Shown here one piece after another: positions 50,076-58,433 of a stretch of DNA of 64,000 bases. Both the position numbers and the translations under genes were made by a program. Source of the DNA: Rhizobium album (GTDB taxonomy: Bacteria; Pseudomonadota; Alphaproteobacteria; Rhizobiales; Rhizobiaceae); the NCBI RefSeq assembly GCF_003122325.1, contig NZ_QFBC01000018.1, positions 1 to 64,000 of the forward strand. Direction: 5' to 3'. The notes under the pieces were generated by a model. It did not search any database. It had not been told where the DNA came from and saw nothing but the letters and a program-made list of their open reading frames with translations. Each line of letters opens with the position of its first letter. Position 1 is the stretch's first letter.

Positions 50076-51518
50076 TCAACCGAGGCCGGCTTCCTTCAAC
50101 TGGCGGTTGATGCTTTCGGCGAGCTGGTCGAGGCCTTCATCGACCGGAACTTCCTTGGCGACCATCTTCTGCAGCGTTGCCGCCCACTCGGTGGTGACGT
50201 CGAAGAACAGCGGCTGCGGCGTGAACTTGATCGAAGCGCCGGCTGCCGAGGCGTCGAACATTTCCACGAAGCCCGGATAGCTGGTGTTCAACTTGTTGCG
50301 GAACACCTCGTCCTTCCAGATCGACTGGCGGACCGGATCGACGAAGTCCATCTTCGTGGCGCCGAACAGGGCATGTTCGGGACCGGAAGCCCACTGCAGG
50401 AAATACCAGGTGGCGTCCTTGTCCTTGGAGAAGTTCGACATGGCGAGTGACCAGATCCAGATGTTCGGCGTCGAGGCCGTCGCTTCCGGATTGGCGGCAA
50501 ACGCTGCGTAAGAGAGCTTGCCGGCCATCTTGTTGTCGCCGCCGTTCATGAAGTAACCGAGGCAATCGGCATCGAAGATCATCGCCGAAGCGCCGGCACC
50601 CAGATCGGTTCCGACCTGATACCATGTGTAGGTCGACCAGTCCTTCGGGCCGCTTTCCTGGATGAGCTGCACGAACTTGGAGTGATAGGCCTTGGAACCG
50701 GCCGTATTCATCGCTGCCGAGAGCTTGCCGTCTGCCGAAACCGCGAGGTCCTTTTCGTTGAAGTTCGCATAGCCGGAAAGGAAGCCGGGGTGAATGGTCG
50801 CCCAGGAGCGCGAGCCACGCAGGCCGATGCCGTAGATGCCGCTGATGTCTTTCTGCAGCTTGGCAGCGACGGAGATCATGTCGTCGATGTTTTTGGGAAC
50901 ACCAACGCCGGCCTTGTCGAACATCTCCCTGTTATAGGTGATGTTGTTCTGCTCGAAGGCCCACGGAATGCACCACTGCTTGGCGTCGTCGGAACCGAGT
51001 TCGCCGCCCGGCCTGCCGTTCCAGGCGCAGGAATTCTTCACGCCCGGCAGGAAGTCGTCCCAGGCATAGTTCGGGTTGGTCTTCGCCGGATCGTTGATCC
51101 ATTCCTTGAGGTCGGTGATCCAGCCGGCCGGGCCGTAGGTCCAGGTCATGTAGGCGCCGGTCATGAAGGCGTCGTATTCCGACGAACCGGACGACAGCGC
51201 CGCCGTCACCTTGTCGAAATAGACGTCTTCCGGGAAGACGTCATAGGTCACGTTGATGCCCGTCAGGTCCTTGAAGGTCTGCAGGTTGGCGATCATGGCG
51301 TCGGCATAGGGATGCTTGTTGAGCAGCAGTTTCAGCGATTTGCCGGAATGCGCCTTCCAGTCGAAGTCGGCGGCAAGCGCCTGCGTCGACATCATGTTGA
51401 AAAGGGTCCCGGCGGAGCCGGCGGTCATGCCCAATGCACCCAACCCCTTCAACAGGGCGCGGCGATCCACTTGTCCCCGCAGGAACGCACCGATGAGGTC
51501 TTTTTCCTTCTCATGCAT
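50076..51518 (-). CDS. polyol ABC transporter substrate-binding protein
   Basis: Periplasmic binding protein of 480 residues, first gene of the ery-type operon. The N-terminus reads GQVDRRALLKGLGALGMTAG, with twin arginines followed by LLK and a hydrophobic stretch, so it may use the Tat pathway; cleavage is likely after ALAA near residue 50. The mature part is a class I sugar-binding protein of the extended type (FKDLTGINVTYDVFPEDVYF, YDAFMTGAYMTWTYGPAGWI, WCIPWAFEQNNITYNREMFD). It resembles MptA of S. meliloti, the binding protein for erythritol, adonitol and L-arabitol. Start follows AAGGAGGAG. Exact ligand unknown. Confidence 0.85.
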   Translation of the reverse strand: MHEKEKDLIGAFLRGQVDRRALLKGLGALGMTAGSAGTLFNMMSTQALAADFDWKAHSGKSLKLLLNKHPYADAMIANLQTFKDLTGINVTYDVFPEDVYFDKVTAALSSGSSEYDAFMTGAYMTWTYGPAGWITDLKEWINDPAKTNPNYAWDDFLPGVKNSCAWNGRPGGELGSDDAKQWCIPWAFEQNNITYNREMFDKAGVGVPKNIDDMISVAAKLQKDISGIYGIGLRGSRSWATIHPGFLSGYANFNEKDLAVSADGKLSAAMNTAGSKAYHSKFVQLIQESGPKDWSTYTWYQVGTDLGAGASAMIFDADCLGYFMNGGDNKMAGKLSYAAFAANPEATASTPNIWIWSLAMSNFSKDKDATWYFLQWASGPEHALFGATKMDFVDPVRQSIWKDEVFRNKLNTSYPGFVEMFDASAAGASIKFTPQPLFFDVTTEWAATLQKMVAKEVPVDEGLDQLAESINRQLKEAGLG

Positions 51519-51564
51519 TTGTGTTCTCCTCCTTTAAACAGGTATAAAAAGCTCTCCCGAGCCA

Positions 51565-51584
51565 TACCGGCTACCCGACCGGTA
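51565..51584. promoter_or_regulatory. inverted repeat before the ery-type operon
   Basis: TACCGG (51565-51570), eight bases, CCGGTA (51579-51584). It lies 47 bases upstream of the binding-protein start and could be the operator of the SorC-type regulator encoded next door. Confidence 0.4.
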
Positions 51585-51645
51585 ATTCCTCCTCAACCGT
51601 GCTATGCATCGTCCTCTCGACGCGACAGCCACGGCCTCAACTTTT

Positions 51646-52608
51646 TCAATCTGCGCCCGTCAGAAGCCTGGCTGTGCGCTCGTCCGTGATCAGGCCGCTG
51701 AGATAGCGACTTTCCAACACGGAGCGAATGGCTTTGGTCTTGCCCTTGCCGGCGGCAACGGCAACCGTGCGGCGGTTGCGCAGCTCGTCCCGGCCGAGGG
51801 TGAAGGTACGGTTCGACAGTGTCGTTTCGACCGGCTGGCCGCGATCGTCGAAGAAGTGGCCGAGCAGTTCGCCGACGGCGCCGCTCTTGCGGATGTCATC
51901 AATCTCGCTGGTCTCGATCATGCCGGTGGACACCAGCGACGCCTTGCGCTCGGTGGTGCCGATACCGACGAACAGCAGGTCGGCGCTCTTGGCGAGATGG
52001 AAAACGTCGGACACGCCGCGCTGGTTGAACAGCACGTCGCGATCCTCGACCGTGTTGGCGAAAAACGGCACCGGCATGACGTAAGCCTCTCCGGTGACGC
52101 GGTCGGCCAGCCTGTGGATGACGTCATGCGGGTTGGCGGAGAATTTCCGCGTCAGGCCGCCGAGCAGCGAGACGAAGCGCGTGCGGTTCGCCGACATGCG
52201 CGGCAAATATTCGACGCAGGCCGCCAGCGTGCGGCCATGGCCGACGCCGATCAGCATCTCCTCGCCGCGCTCGATTTCCCGTTTGAGGAATTGCGCGCCG
52301 GCGATGCCAAGGGCGCGCAAGGGGAGATCGGCATCGTCGAATTCGGGCACGACCTCGCAATAGTCGAGACCGAAACGCTCGCACAGCGCCTGTTCGAGGG
52401 CGACACATTCCGAGACCTCGCCGTCGATATAGACCTTCACCAGTCCGTCCTGGTTGGCCTTCATGATCAGGCGATGGGCTTTCAGCGAGGTGAGGCCGAG
52501 GCGCTTGGCGACCTCGGCCTGGGTGAGACCGCCGGCATAATGCAGCCAGGCGGCACGCGTTGCCATGCTCGCCTCGTCCTCGCGCAGTGCGCCGGCAGCT
52601 ATCGCCAT
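51646..52608 (-). CDS. SorC family transcription regulator
   Basis: A 320-residue sugar-sensing regulator. Helix-turn-helix: AAWLHYAGGLTQAEVAKRLG, then LTSLKAHRLIMKANQDGLVK (about 18-55). The rest is the SorC effector domain, related to sugar isomerases/kinases, with GVGHGRTLAACVEYLP, FVSLLGGLTRKF and LLFVGIGTTERKASLVSTG. EryD, the regulator of erythritol operons, is of this family, so this is a good candidate for controlling the adjacent transporter-ery operon, but I do not assign the name. ATG at 52608 is chosen with GGCGGAA upstream; a frame begins 17 codons earlier (52659). It reads in the same direction as the operon, with 127 bases to the next gene. Confidence 0.85.
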   Translation of the reverse strand: MAIAAGALREDEASMATRAAWLHYAGGLTQAEVAKRLGLTSLKAHRLIMKANQDGLVKVYIDGEVSECVALEQALCERFGLDYCEVVPEFDDADLPLRALGIAGAQFLKREIERGEEMLIGVGHGRTLAACVEYLPRMSANRTRFVSLLGGLTRKFSANPHDVIHRLADRVTGEAYVMPVPFFANTVEDRDVLFNQRGVSDVFHLAKSADLLFVGIGTTERKASLVSTGMIETSEIDDIRKSGAVGELLGHFFDDRGQPVETTLSNRTFTLGRDELRNRRTVAVAAGKGKTKAIRSVLESRYLSGLITDERTARLLTGAD

Positions 52609-52644
52609 GAGAGTTCCGCCCGGTTTGATATTTTTTTCTGTTGT

Positions 52645-52658
52645 TGAAAAATTTTTCA
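52645..52658. promoter_or_regulatory. TGAAAAATTTTTCA palindrome before SorC gene
   Basis: A perfect 14-bp palindrome in an AT-rich patch 37 bases upstream of the SorC start. Candidate autoregulatory site or part of the promoter. Confidence 0.35.
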
Positions 52659-52713
52659 TGCTTGCTGCGACTTGTCAATGGGCGCAGGCGAAGGCGCATC
52701 AAAAAACTGCACG

Positions 52714-52751
52714 AAAAGAAGCAACCGCCTGTCGGTTGATCGGGCGGTTGC
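52714..52751 (-). terminator. terminator of the dha operon
   Basis: GCAACCGCC (52721-52729) pairs with GGCGGTTGC (52743-52751); on the minus strand the stem is followed by TTCTTTT (52714-52720). It ends the long operon whose last gene is the DhaL at 52832. Confidence 0.8.
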
Positions 52752-52831
52752 ACGAGAAAGAGCAGAACTGGCGGATGAAAGGCGAAGGGGAGGCGGCAGC
52801 CGGAGCCGGCGGTGGGTGCGTCAGGCGGCCG

Positions 52832-53509
52832 TCAGGAGACGCTGCTGACGACGCGTATGGTCGCTTGCTGCGGGCAGAAGGTGCGGCCCATGGCGCGCAG
52901 GATGATGACGGCGGAAGCCGCACCCGGATCGATATGGCCGAGCGAGCGGGCACCGACGCGGGCGGCGCGTCCCTTGGCGGCGATCATCGAGCGGGTCGAG
53001 CAGGCGCCGCTATCGGCGGCGGCGATGGCCTGCTGCCACATCATGGTCAGGCCGCCGCCGGTGTCGATCGCCGTCTGCGCCGCTTCGGCGGCCGGCAGCC
53101 AGGCATCGAGCATGGTCTTGTCGCCGCGCTGGCTCTTGCCGCGGTCACGGATGCCGCGGGCGATGGCGGCGATCATTGCCGCCTGGTTGACGGGACCGAG
53201 TTCGCAGCTGTCGGCCAGCGCCTGCGAGGCGCGCTGCAGGCCGGTGGCGTAGAGCGGGCCGGTGGAGGCGCCGACGGCATTGAGAAAGGCGGAAGCGGCG
53301 ATCGACAGGACAGCCGCCGGCGTGCTCGTTTCCATGTCGAGCCGCGCCAGCGTCGCATTGACCGCCATGAAGCCGATCGACATGGTGATCCCGTGGTCGG
53401 CATCGCCGATGACGCCGTCGAGTTCCGACAGGTGGTCCTTTTCGGCCTCGATGGCTCCCGAGATCAGATGAAACATCCGTCCGAGACTGCGAGCGGCATT
53501 CTCCGGCAT
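52832..53509 (-). CDS. dhaL: dihydroxyacetone kinase subunit DhaL (copy 1)
   Basis: ADP/ATP-binding subunit of 225 residues that works with DhaK to phosphorylate dihydroxyacetone or a related ketose. The metal-ADP motif ELDGVIGDADHG is present near residue 30, followed by the GP-rich NAVGASTGPLYATGLQRASQ loop and GDKTMLDAWLPA, both hallmarks of DhaL, and a C-terminal GARSLGHIDPGAASAVII. Start at 53509 follows GGAGGAG. It is the last gene of the operon and lies 58 bases after the SorC-DhaK fusion gene, its likely partner. No DhaM-like phosphotransferase gene is found in the window, so nucleotide exchange with free ATP is more likely than PTS-driven phosphorylation. Confidence 0.9.
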   Translation of the reverse strand: MPENAARSLGRMFHLISGAIEAEKDHLSELDGVIGDADHGITMSIGFMAVNATLARLDMETSTPAAVLSIAASAFLNAVGASTGPLYATGLQRASQALADSCELGPVNQAAMIAAIARGIRDRGKSQRGDKTMLDAWLPAAEAAQTAIDTGGGLTMMWQQAIAAADSGACSTRSMIAAKGRAARVGARSLGHIDPGAASAVIILRAMGRTFCPQQATIRVVSSVS

Positions 53510-53567
53510 CGCACTCCTCCACATTTTTTCACAGGAGAGCGAAACCGCATCCCCAGGCTCCTCGACC

Positions 53568-55655
53568 CTAGTTGATACGCATAACCGCCGTATCGCAAGG
53601 GTGTTCGAGCAATTCCGTCAATTCCGGGTCGAGATGTAAAATGGTGATTGAAGCGCCGGTCATGTCTATCGACGTGCAGTAGTGGCCGGTCCAGCTCGCA
53701 TGCATGGTGATACCGCGGGCGGTGAGCCGTTGCGCCACCCGGCGGTGCAGGATGTAAAGCTCCATCAGCGGCGTCGAACCGAGCGAATTGACGAGCACGG
53801 CGACCCGATCGCCCGCCTTTGCCTGCATTTCGGCAAAAATCCGGTCGATCACCGCATCCGTCACCGCGTCGGCGCTCAGCAGCCTTTCGCGCATGACGCC
53901 CGGCTCGCCATGGATACCCATGCCGATTTCCATCTCTTCGGCGCCGATCTCGAAATTCTGCCGCCGCGTCTGCGGCAGGGAGCAGGGTTCCAGCGCCACG
54001 CCGATGGTGAAGGTCCGGGCATTGGCCTTGCGCGTCACCCGCTCGCATTCCTCCAGCGACCACATCTTGTCACAGGCAGCGCCGGCAATCTTGAAGACGA
54101 AGACGTTGCCGGCGACGCCGCGGCGGCCTTCGCGATCTTCCAGCGGCGAGGAGGCGATGTCGTCGGTGGTCAGCACCGAGCGCACCTCGATGCCGCGCTC
54201 CTTGGCGATCTCGGCGGCCATTTCAAAGTTCATCACGTCGCCGGCATAGTTGCCGTAAACGTAGAGGACCCCGCTGCCGCCGGAGGCCGCTTCGGTACAC
54301 CTGACGATCGGGTCGGGCGGCGGCGAGGAAAAGATGTTGCCGATCGCCACCGCGTCGGCGATGCCCTTGCCGACGTAACCGAGGAAGCAGGGCTCATGTC
54401 CCGTGCCGCCGCCGACAACGAGGCCGACCTTGCCCGGTCGCGGCCCGTCGCGGGCGATCAGCGCCCGTTTCGAACCTTCGACGGGGCGGATGTACTGGCG
54501 ATGGGCGGAAATCGCGCCTTCCAGCATCTCGTCGACGACGTCGGCGGGGTCGTTGATGAATTTCTTGACGTGGGTGCGCGGTGCGTGCGCGGGCGGCGGC
54601 TCCAGGCGCGTCCGGGCGAGGAGCTTCTGGTCCACTTCGCTGACGCCCTCGGCTTTCAGGATGCCACGTCCCGTCGCCGCATCCGTCACCAGCACGCTGA
54701 CGTAACCGCCGCGTAGCGCGGCCAGGATCGCCGGCACCTTGTCGAAGCCGCCGGCGACGGCAATACGCATCGGCACGTTGCGCAGCATGTCGAGCTCGAT
54801 GGCGATGGTGCGGTTTTCCAATGGTCCGGCAACCGGTGCGCCGTGCTCGTCGATGAAACGGCCGGCGATCACCCCGGTGGCATTGTGGGACAGGTATTGC
54901 TGCAGCGAAACGGATTCGAAGAAGCCGCTGGTGTGCACGGTCGAGTTCGGCCGCATCGAAGCGATGCCGAAGATGATCTTGTTGGTGCGGCCAAGAGCGG
55001 CGAACTGGTCGATCACTATCGGCTCCGCCATCAGGATGTCGCGGACATGCGGCGACGAAACGAGGGCCGGCGCGGTGATGTTGACGCAACGCCCGTTGAC
55101 GGCGGCGGCAAGTCGCGCGGCGCACAGCTCCGGCGTGTAGGCGAAGTCCGTAGTCGTGCCGCCGGTCGCCTGCACGATCGTCACGTCCTGCAGGTCGGGA
55201 AGGGCGAGGTTTTCCGCCACCGCCAGCGTCGTCCGCCCCCAGGTGATGCCGACGGTATCGCCGGATTTGAGCAGCTTTTGCAAAGCCTGCGCGCCGGCAT
55301 TGCCGAGCCTGTCGATCAGCGGGCGGCTGTCGTCGCTCGGGATGACCAGACAGTCTTGCAGGCCGAAATGCTGCTTCAGCTGCTGGGCGATGGTCAGCGA
55401 GCTGAGCCGGGCCGGATCGATGGAAATATTGACGATGCCGCGTTCGCGGGCATCGGCGAGATAGGCGTTCACCGTGGCGCGCGAAATGCCCATGGTCTGG
55501 GCGATATCCCCCTGGGTCATGCCGTCTTCGTAATAGAGCCAGCAGGCCCAGACATAAGGGTCGTCGCCGTAACGCAGGGGGATCGTTTCGGCGACCTCGA
55601 CCGGGCTGCTGCGGGCACCGCCGGTCTTGCGCATGAGGGGAGATTTGGCTGTCAT
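53568..55655 (-). CDS. SorC-type regulator fused to DhaK kinase subunit
   Basis: One 695-residue frame joins two normally separate proteins. Residues about 35-75 form a helix-turn-helix (YYEDGMTQGDIAQTMGISRA), about 82-345 a SorC sugar-binding domain (GDTVGITWGRTTLAVAENL, TGGTTTDFAYTPEL, NKIIFGIASM), about 346-362 a Pro-rich linker, and about 363-695 a complete DhaK: GGGTGHEP (415-422), GNYAGDVMNF (468-477) with the catalytic Asp, and His582 in GMGIHGEPG, the residue that binds the ketose covalently. The two coding parts are in one frame with no stop. It has its own promoter-like sequence at 55708-55736. It could sense phosphorylatable ketose directly and control the dha/transport operon. Start ATG at 55655 follows AGGTGAG. 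Confidence 0.9.
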   Translation of the reverse strand: MTAKSPLMRKTGGARSSPVEVAETIPLRYGDDPYVWACWLYYEDGMTQGDIAQTMGISRATVNAYLADARERGIVNISIDPARLSSLTIAQQLKQHFGLQDCLVIPSDDSRPLIDRLGNAGAQALQKLLKSGDTVGITWGRTTLAVAENLALPDLQDVTIVQATGGTTTDFAYTPELCAARLAAAVNGRCVNITAPALVSSPHVRDILMAEPIVIDQFAALGRTNKIIFGIASMRPNSTVHTSGFFESVSLQQYLSHNATGVIAGRFIDEHGAPVAGPLENRTIAIELDMLRNVPMRIAVAGGFDKVPAILAALRGGYVSVLVTDAATGRGILKAEGVSEVDQKLLARTRLEPPPAHAPRTHVKKFINDPADVVDEMLEGAISAHRQYIRPVEGSKRALIARDGPRPGKVGLVVGGGTGHEPCFLGYVGKGIADAVAIGNIFSSPPPDPIVRCTEAASGGSGVLYVYGNYAGDVMNFEMAAEIAKERGIEVRSVLTTDDIASSPLEDREGRRGVAGNVFVFKIAGAACDKMWSLEECERVTRKANARTFTIGVALEPCSLPQTRRQNFEIGAEEMEIGMGIHGEPGVMRERLLSADAVTDAVIDRIFAEMQAKAGDRVAVLVNSLGSTPLMELYILHRRVAQRLTARGITMHASWTGHYCTSIDMTGASITILHLDPELTELLEHPCDTAVMRIN

Positions 55656-55671
55656 GAGGCTCACCTGTGCG

Positions 55672-55703
55672 GGACCGCCCGACATCCCGCGGGCGGCCGG
55701 TCC
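55672..55703. promoter_or_regulatory. inverted repeat after the SorC-DhaK promoter
   Basis: GGACC (55672-55676) and GGTCC (55699-55703) enclose CGCCCG-type inner pairing (GCCCG 55677-55681 with CGGGC 55690-55694). The repeat lies directly downstream of the predicted -10 box, where a repressor would block transcription; it could be the target of the fusion protein itself. Confidence 0.4.
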
Positions 55704-55707
55704 ACTG

Positions 55708-55736
55708 TCTATAATCGTCGCGTCGGTGCAGCGCAA
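55708..55736 (-). promoter_or_regulatory. predicted internal promoter of SorC-DhaK gene
   Basis: On the minus strand TTGCGC (55731-55736) and TATAGA (55708-55713) are 17 bases apart in the 108-base gap after the upstream dhaL gene. This would allow the fusion gene to be transcribed apart from the operon. Confidence 0.5.
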
Positions 55737-55763
55737 TCAGCGCGGCCGAGGCCGCGCCGACGG

Positions 55764-56405
55764 TCAGTCGGAGAGGCTTGCGGCGATGATCCTGACGATC
55801 ATGGCGGCGGACACGGCACCCGGATCCATATGTCCGAGCGAGCGCTCGCCCAGGCGGGAGGAGCGTCCCTTGCTGGCCACCATGTCCTTGGTTCCATCGG
55901 CGCCGGCCTGCGCCGCGTCGGCGGCTGCCTGCAGCATGTCCTTCGGCGCTTTCCCGGCCTCGCGGGCGGCGGCGACCGCGTGGGCGGCCGGCAGCCACGC
56001 GTCGATCATGGTCTTTTCACCGATCTCCGCCTTGCCGCGCTCCTGGATGCCCTTGGCCATCGCCTCGATCACCGCGGGACCGTCTTCGGCCGCCGCCTCG
56101 GCCTTGCCTTTCAACAGGGTGCCGGTGCGCATGAAAGCGGTGGCGTAGAGCGGGCCGGAAGAGGCGCCGACGGCATTGAGGAAGGATTTCGCCGCGGTGT
56201 TGAAAACCTCCGTCGGCGTGATCGCGCTCGCATCGGCCGCATCGAGTGCCGCACGCACGGCGGCAAAGCCCTGCGCCATGGCGATGCCGTGATCGGCATC
56301 ACCGATATGGCCGTCCAGCTCGCACAGATAACCCTTTTCCTGTTCGATGCGCTCGGCGAGCGTCCGGAACATGGCGATGAAGCGTTCCGAGGTCAGGCTG
56401 GTCAT
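55764..56405 (-). CDS. dhaL: dihydroxyacetone kinase subunit DhaL (copy 2)
   Basis: A second DhaL of 213 residues with the same marks as copy 1: CELDGHIGDADHG (metal and nucleotide binding), LNAVGASSGPLYATAFMRTG, GEKTMIDAWLPAAHA and LGHMDPGAVSAAMIVRI. It lies 16 bases after the free-standing dhaK and so should form a DhaK-DhaL pair with it. ATG at 56405 follows AAGGAAG. Copies 1 and 2 are paralogs that probably arose by duplication of a dhaK-dhaL unit, one copy of which later gained the SorC part. Confidence 0.9.
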   Translation of the reverse strand: MTSLTSERFIAMFRTLAERIEQEKGYLCELDGHIGDADHGIAMAQGFAAVRAALDAADASAITPTEVFNTAAKSFLNAVGASSGPLYATAFMRTGTLLKGKAEAAAEDGPAVIEAMAKGIQERGKAEIGEKTMIDAWLPAAHAVAAAREAGKAPKDMLQAAADAAQAGADGTKDMVASKGRSSRLGERSLGHMDPGAVSAAMIVRIIAASLSD

Positions 56406-56421
56406 GGGGCACACTTCCTTA

Positions 56422-57429
56422 TTACTTGACCGAAAACATGGCGCAGTCGCAGGGATGGTCGATCATCCCGGTCAGCTCGTCGTCGAGATGCATCAGGGTG
56501 ATCGAGGCGCCCGCCATTTCCAGTGAAGAGCAATAGGTGCCGACCCAGGTCTTGTGCACCTCGACGCCGCGTTCGCGCAGACGCTGATGCACACGCCGGT
56601 TCATGATGTACAGTTCCATCAACGGCGTGGACCCAAGCGAATTGACCAGCACCGCGACGCGGTCGCCCTTGGCAGGGGCCATCTCGCCGAAAATCTTGTC
56701 GATGATCCGGTCGGTGATGTCGTCGGCGGTCTGCAGCGGTTCGCGGGACATGCCGGGCTCGCCATGGATGCCCATGCCGATCTCCATCTCGTCGTCGCCC
56801 ATCTCGAAGTTCCACTTGCGCGTCTGCGGCAGGGAGCAGGGGCTCAGCGCCACGCCGACCGTATAAGTGCGGTCGTTCGCCTTGCGGGCGATGCGTTCGC
56901 ATTCGTCGAGCGACAGCATCTTGTCGCAGGCCGCACCCGCCGCCTTGAAGATGAAGAAGTTGCCGGCGACGCCGCGGCGCTTGTGCTTTTCGTTCAGCGG
57001 CGCGGAGGCGATGTCGTCGGTGGAGAGGACGGTGCGCACCTCGATGTCGTCCATGGCGACCATTTCCGCCGCCATGTCGAAATTCATCACGTCGCCGGCA
57101 TAATTGCCGTACATGTAGAGCACGCCGGCGCCGCCATCGACGGCCTTGGTGCATTCGATGATCGGGTCCGGCGGCGGCGAGGCGAAGACGTTGCCGATGG
57201 CTGCCGCATCGGCGAGGCCCTTGCCGACGAAACCGAGGAAACTCGGTTCGTGGCCGGAGCCGCCGCCGATCACCAGGCCGACCTTGCCCTTGCGCGGCCC
57301 GTTGCGGGAAACGATCGAGCGCTTGTTGCTGTCGAGCCGCATCACGGTATCGGCGTGGGCATCCAGAATGCCGTCGAGCATCTCGTCGACGGCGTCGTCA
57401 CCCTTGTTGATGATCTTTTTCGTGGCCAT
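56422..57429 (-). CDS. dhaK: dihydroxyacetone kinase subunit DhaK (free-standing)
   Basis: Ketose-binding subunit of 335 residues. Active-site features: IGGGSGHEPSF (54-64), YGNYAGDVMNFD with the catalytic Asp near 113, and the covalent His222 in GMGIHGEPG. An ungapped comparison by eye with the DhaK part of the fusion protein gives about 152 identities in the first 226 residues, so the two are close paralogs. Natural substrate could be dihydroxyacetone or, given the tetritol genes nearby, D- or L-erythrulose, since DhaK-type erythrulose kinases are known in actinobacteria. Start ATG at 57429 with GGAAGACG upstream. It follows the PfkB kinase gene in the operon. Confidence 0.92.
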   Translation of the reverse strand: MATKKIINKGDDAVDEMLDGILDAHADTVMRLDSNKRSIVSRNGPRKGKVGLVIGGGSGHEPSFLGFVGKGLADAAAIGNVFASPPPDPIIECTKAVDGGAGVLYMYGNYAGDVMNFDMAAEMVAMDDIEVRTVLSTDDIASAPLNEKHKRRGVAGNFFIFKAAGAACDKMLSLDECERIARKANDRTYTVGVALSPCSLPQTRKWNFEMGDDEMEIGMGIHGEPGMSREPLQTADDITDRIIDKIFGEMAPAKGDRVAVLVNSLGSTPLMELYIMNRRVHQRLRERGVEVHKTWVGTYCSSLEMAGASITLMHLDDELTGMIDHPCDCAMFSVK

Positions 57430-57470
57430 GCTTCGTCTTCCTTTCGGGCAAGGATGGAGGCTGGGCCGCC

Positions 57471-58418
57471 TCAGCGGCCCTTGACCTTCCACATCTTCAT
57501 GCAGTCGAGCGTATGTTCGAAGGAACGGATGCCGGCATCCGATCCGAGGCCGGTCGCCACCAGGCCGGCGGCCGCCTGGGCGAAACGCACCGCGGTTTCC
57601 GGGTCCATGCGGTGATGCAGCGCTGTGATGAAGCCGGCATCGAAGGCATCGCCGCAGCCGGTGGTGTCGACGACGTCGATCTCGTAGGCCGGCAGCTGGA
57701 AGCGTGTGCCGTCTGCATGGGCGTAATAGGCGCCGTCGCCGCCGAGCGTGAAGACGCAGCATTTCACGCCGGCATCGAGGAAATATTTTGCCGAATCCTC
57801 GACCGTCGAGCGACCCGACATGGCGCCTGCCTCTTCCACCGAGGGCATGAAGTAGTCGATATAAGGCAGGAGTGGCTTGACGTTGACGATCGTCTCCGCA
57901 TTGGCGGCGATCAGGTCGAAGGTCACGGTGGCGCCGCGGCGCTTGGCTTCCTCCAGCAGGATGCGGCTCGGCTCGCCGTCGAGACGGCGCAGCAGGCCGG
58001 TGCCGCCGAGATGCACGATCGGCGGAGCAAGCACGGTGTCGTAGTCGGACGGCGGAACGTCGAAATGGTCGGAGGCGCCGCGCATATGCAGGGCAGGTCG
58101 CTCGCCGTTCGGCCGCACGTTGAGGATGGTGGCGGAAGACGGCACGCCGGCGAGGCGCTGCATGCCGGAGACGTCGATGCCGAAGCGCTCCATGGTCGCC
58201 AGCATGAAATCGGCCTTCTCGTCGTCGCCGACGGCGCCGACCGCCAGGCAGTTCAGGCCGAGCTTGGCGAGATCGACGACCGTGCCGCCGGCCGTGCCGG
58301 CCACCGTCAGGCGGATTTCGTCGATGAACTCGACGTTGCCGCCCTCGGGGATACGCTCGACCGGCCGGCCGAGAACATCGAGAATATACAGTCCGATGAC
58401 CGAAACGTCATGCGCCAC
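57471..58418 (-). CDS. PfkB family carbohydrate kinase
   Basis: A 315-residue ribokinase-fold kinase. The N-terminal IRLTVAGTAGGTVVDLAKLG carries the substrate-binding glycines, GAVGDDEKADFML follows, and near the C-terminus DVVDTTGCGDAFDAGF contains the anion hole and catalytic Asp. It has a GTG start at 58418 with GGAGGAAA ahead. It lies between the transporter ATPase and dhaK genes of the same operon, so it likely phosphorylates the imported sugar or a product of it. Which hydroxyl and which sugar cannot be told from sequence. Confidence 0.85.
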   Translation of the reverse strand: MAHDVSVIGLYILDVLGRPVERIPEGGNVEFIDEIRLTVAGTAGGTVVDLAKLGLNCLAVGAVGDDEKADFMLATMERFGIDVSGMQRLAGVPSSATILNVRPNGERPALHMRGASDHFDVPPSDYDTVLAPPIVHLGGTGLLRRLDGEPSRILLEEAKRRGATVTFDLIAANAETIVNVKPLLPYIDYFMPSVEEAGAMSGRSTVEDSAKYFLDAGVKCCVFTLGGDGAYYAHADGTRFQLPAYEIDVVDTTGCGDAFDAGFITALHHRMDPETAVRFAQAAAGLVATGLGSDAGIRSFEHTLDCMKMWKVKGR

Positions 58419-58433
58419 GGGTTTCCTCCTCCA

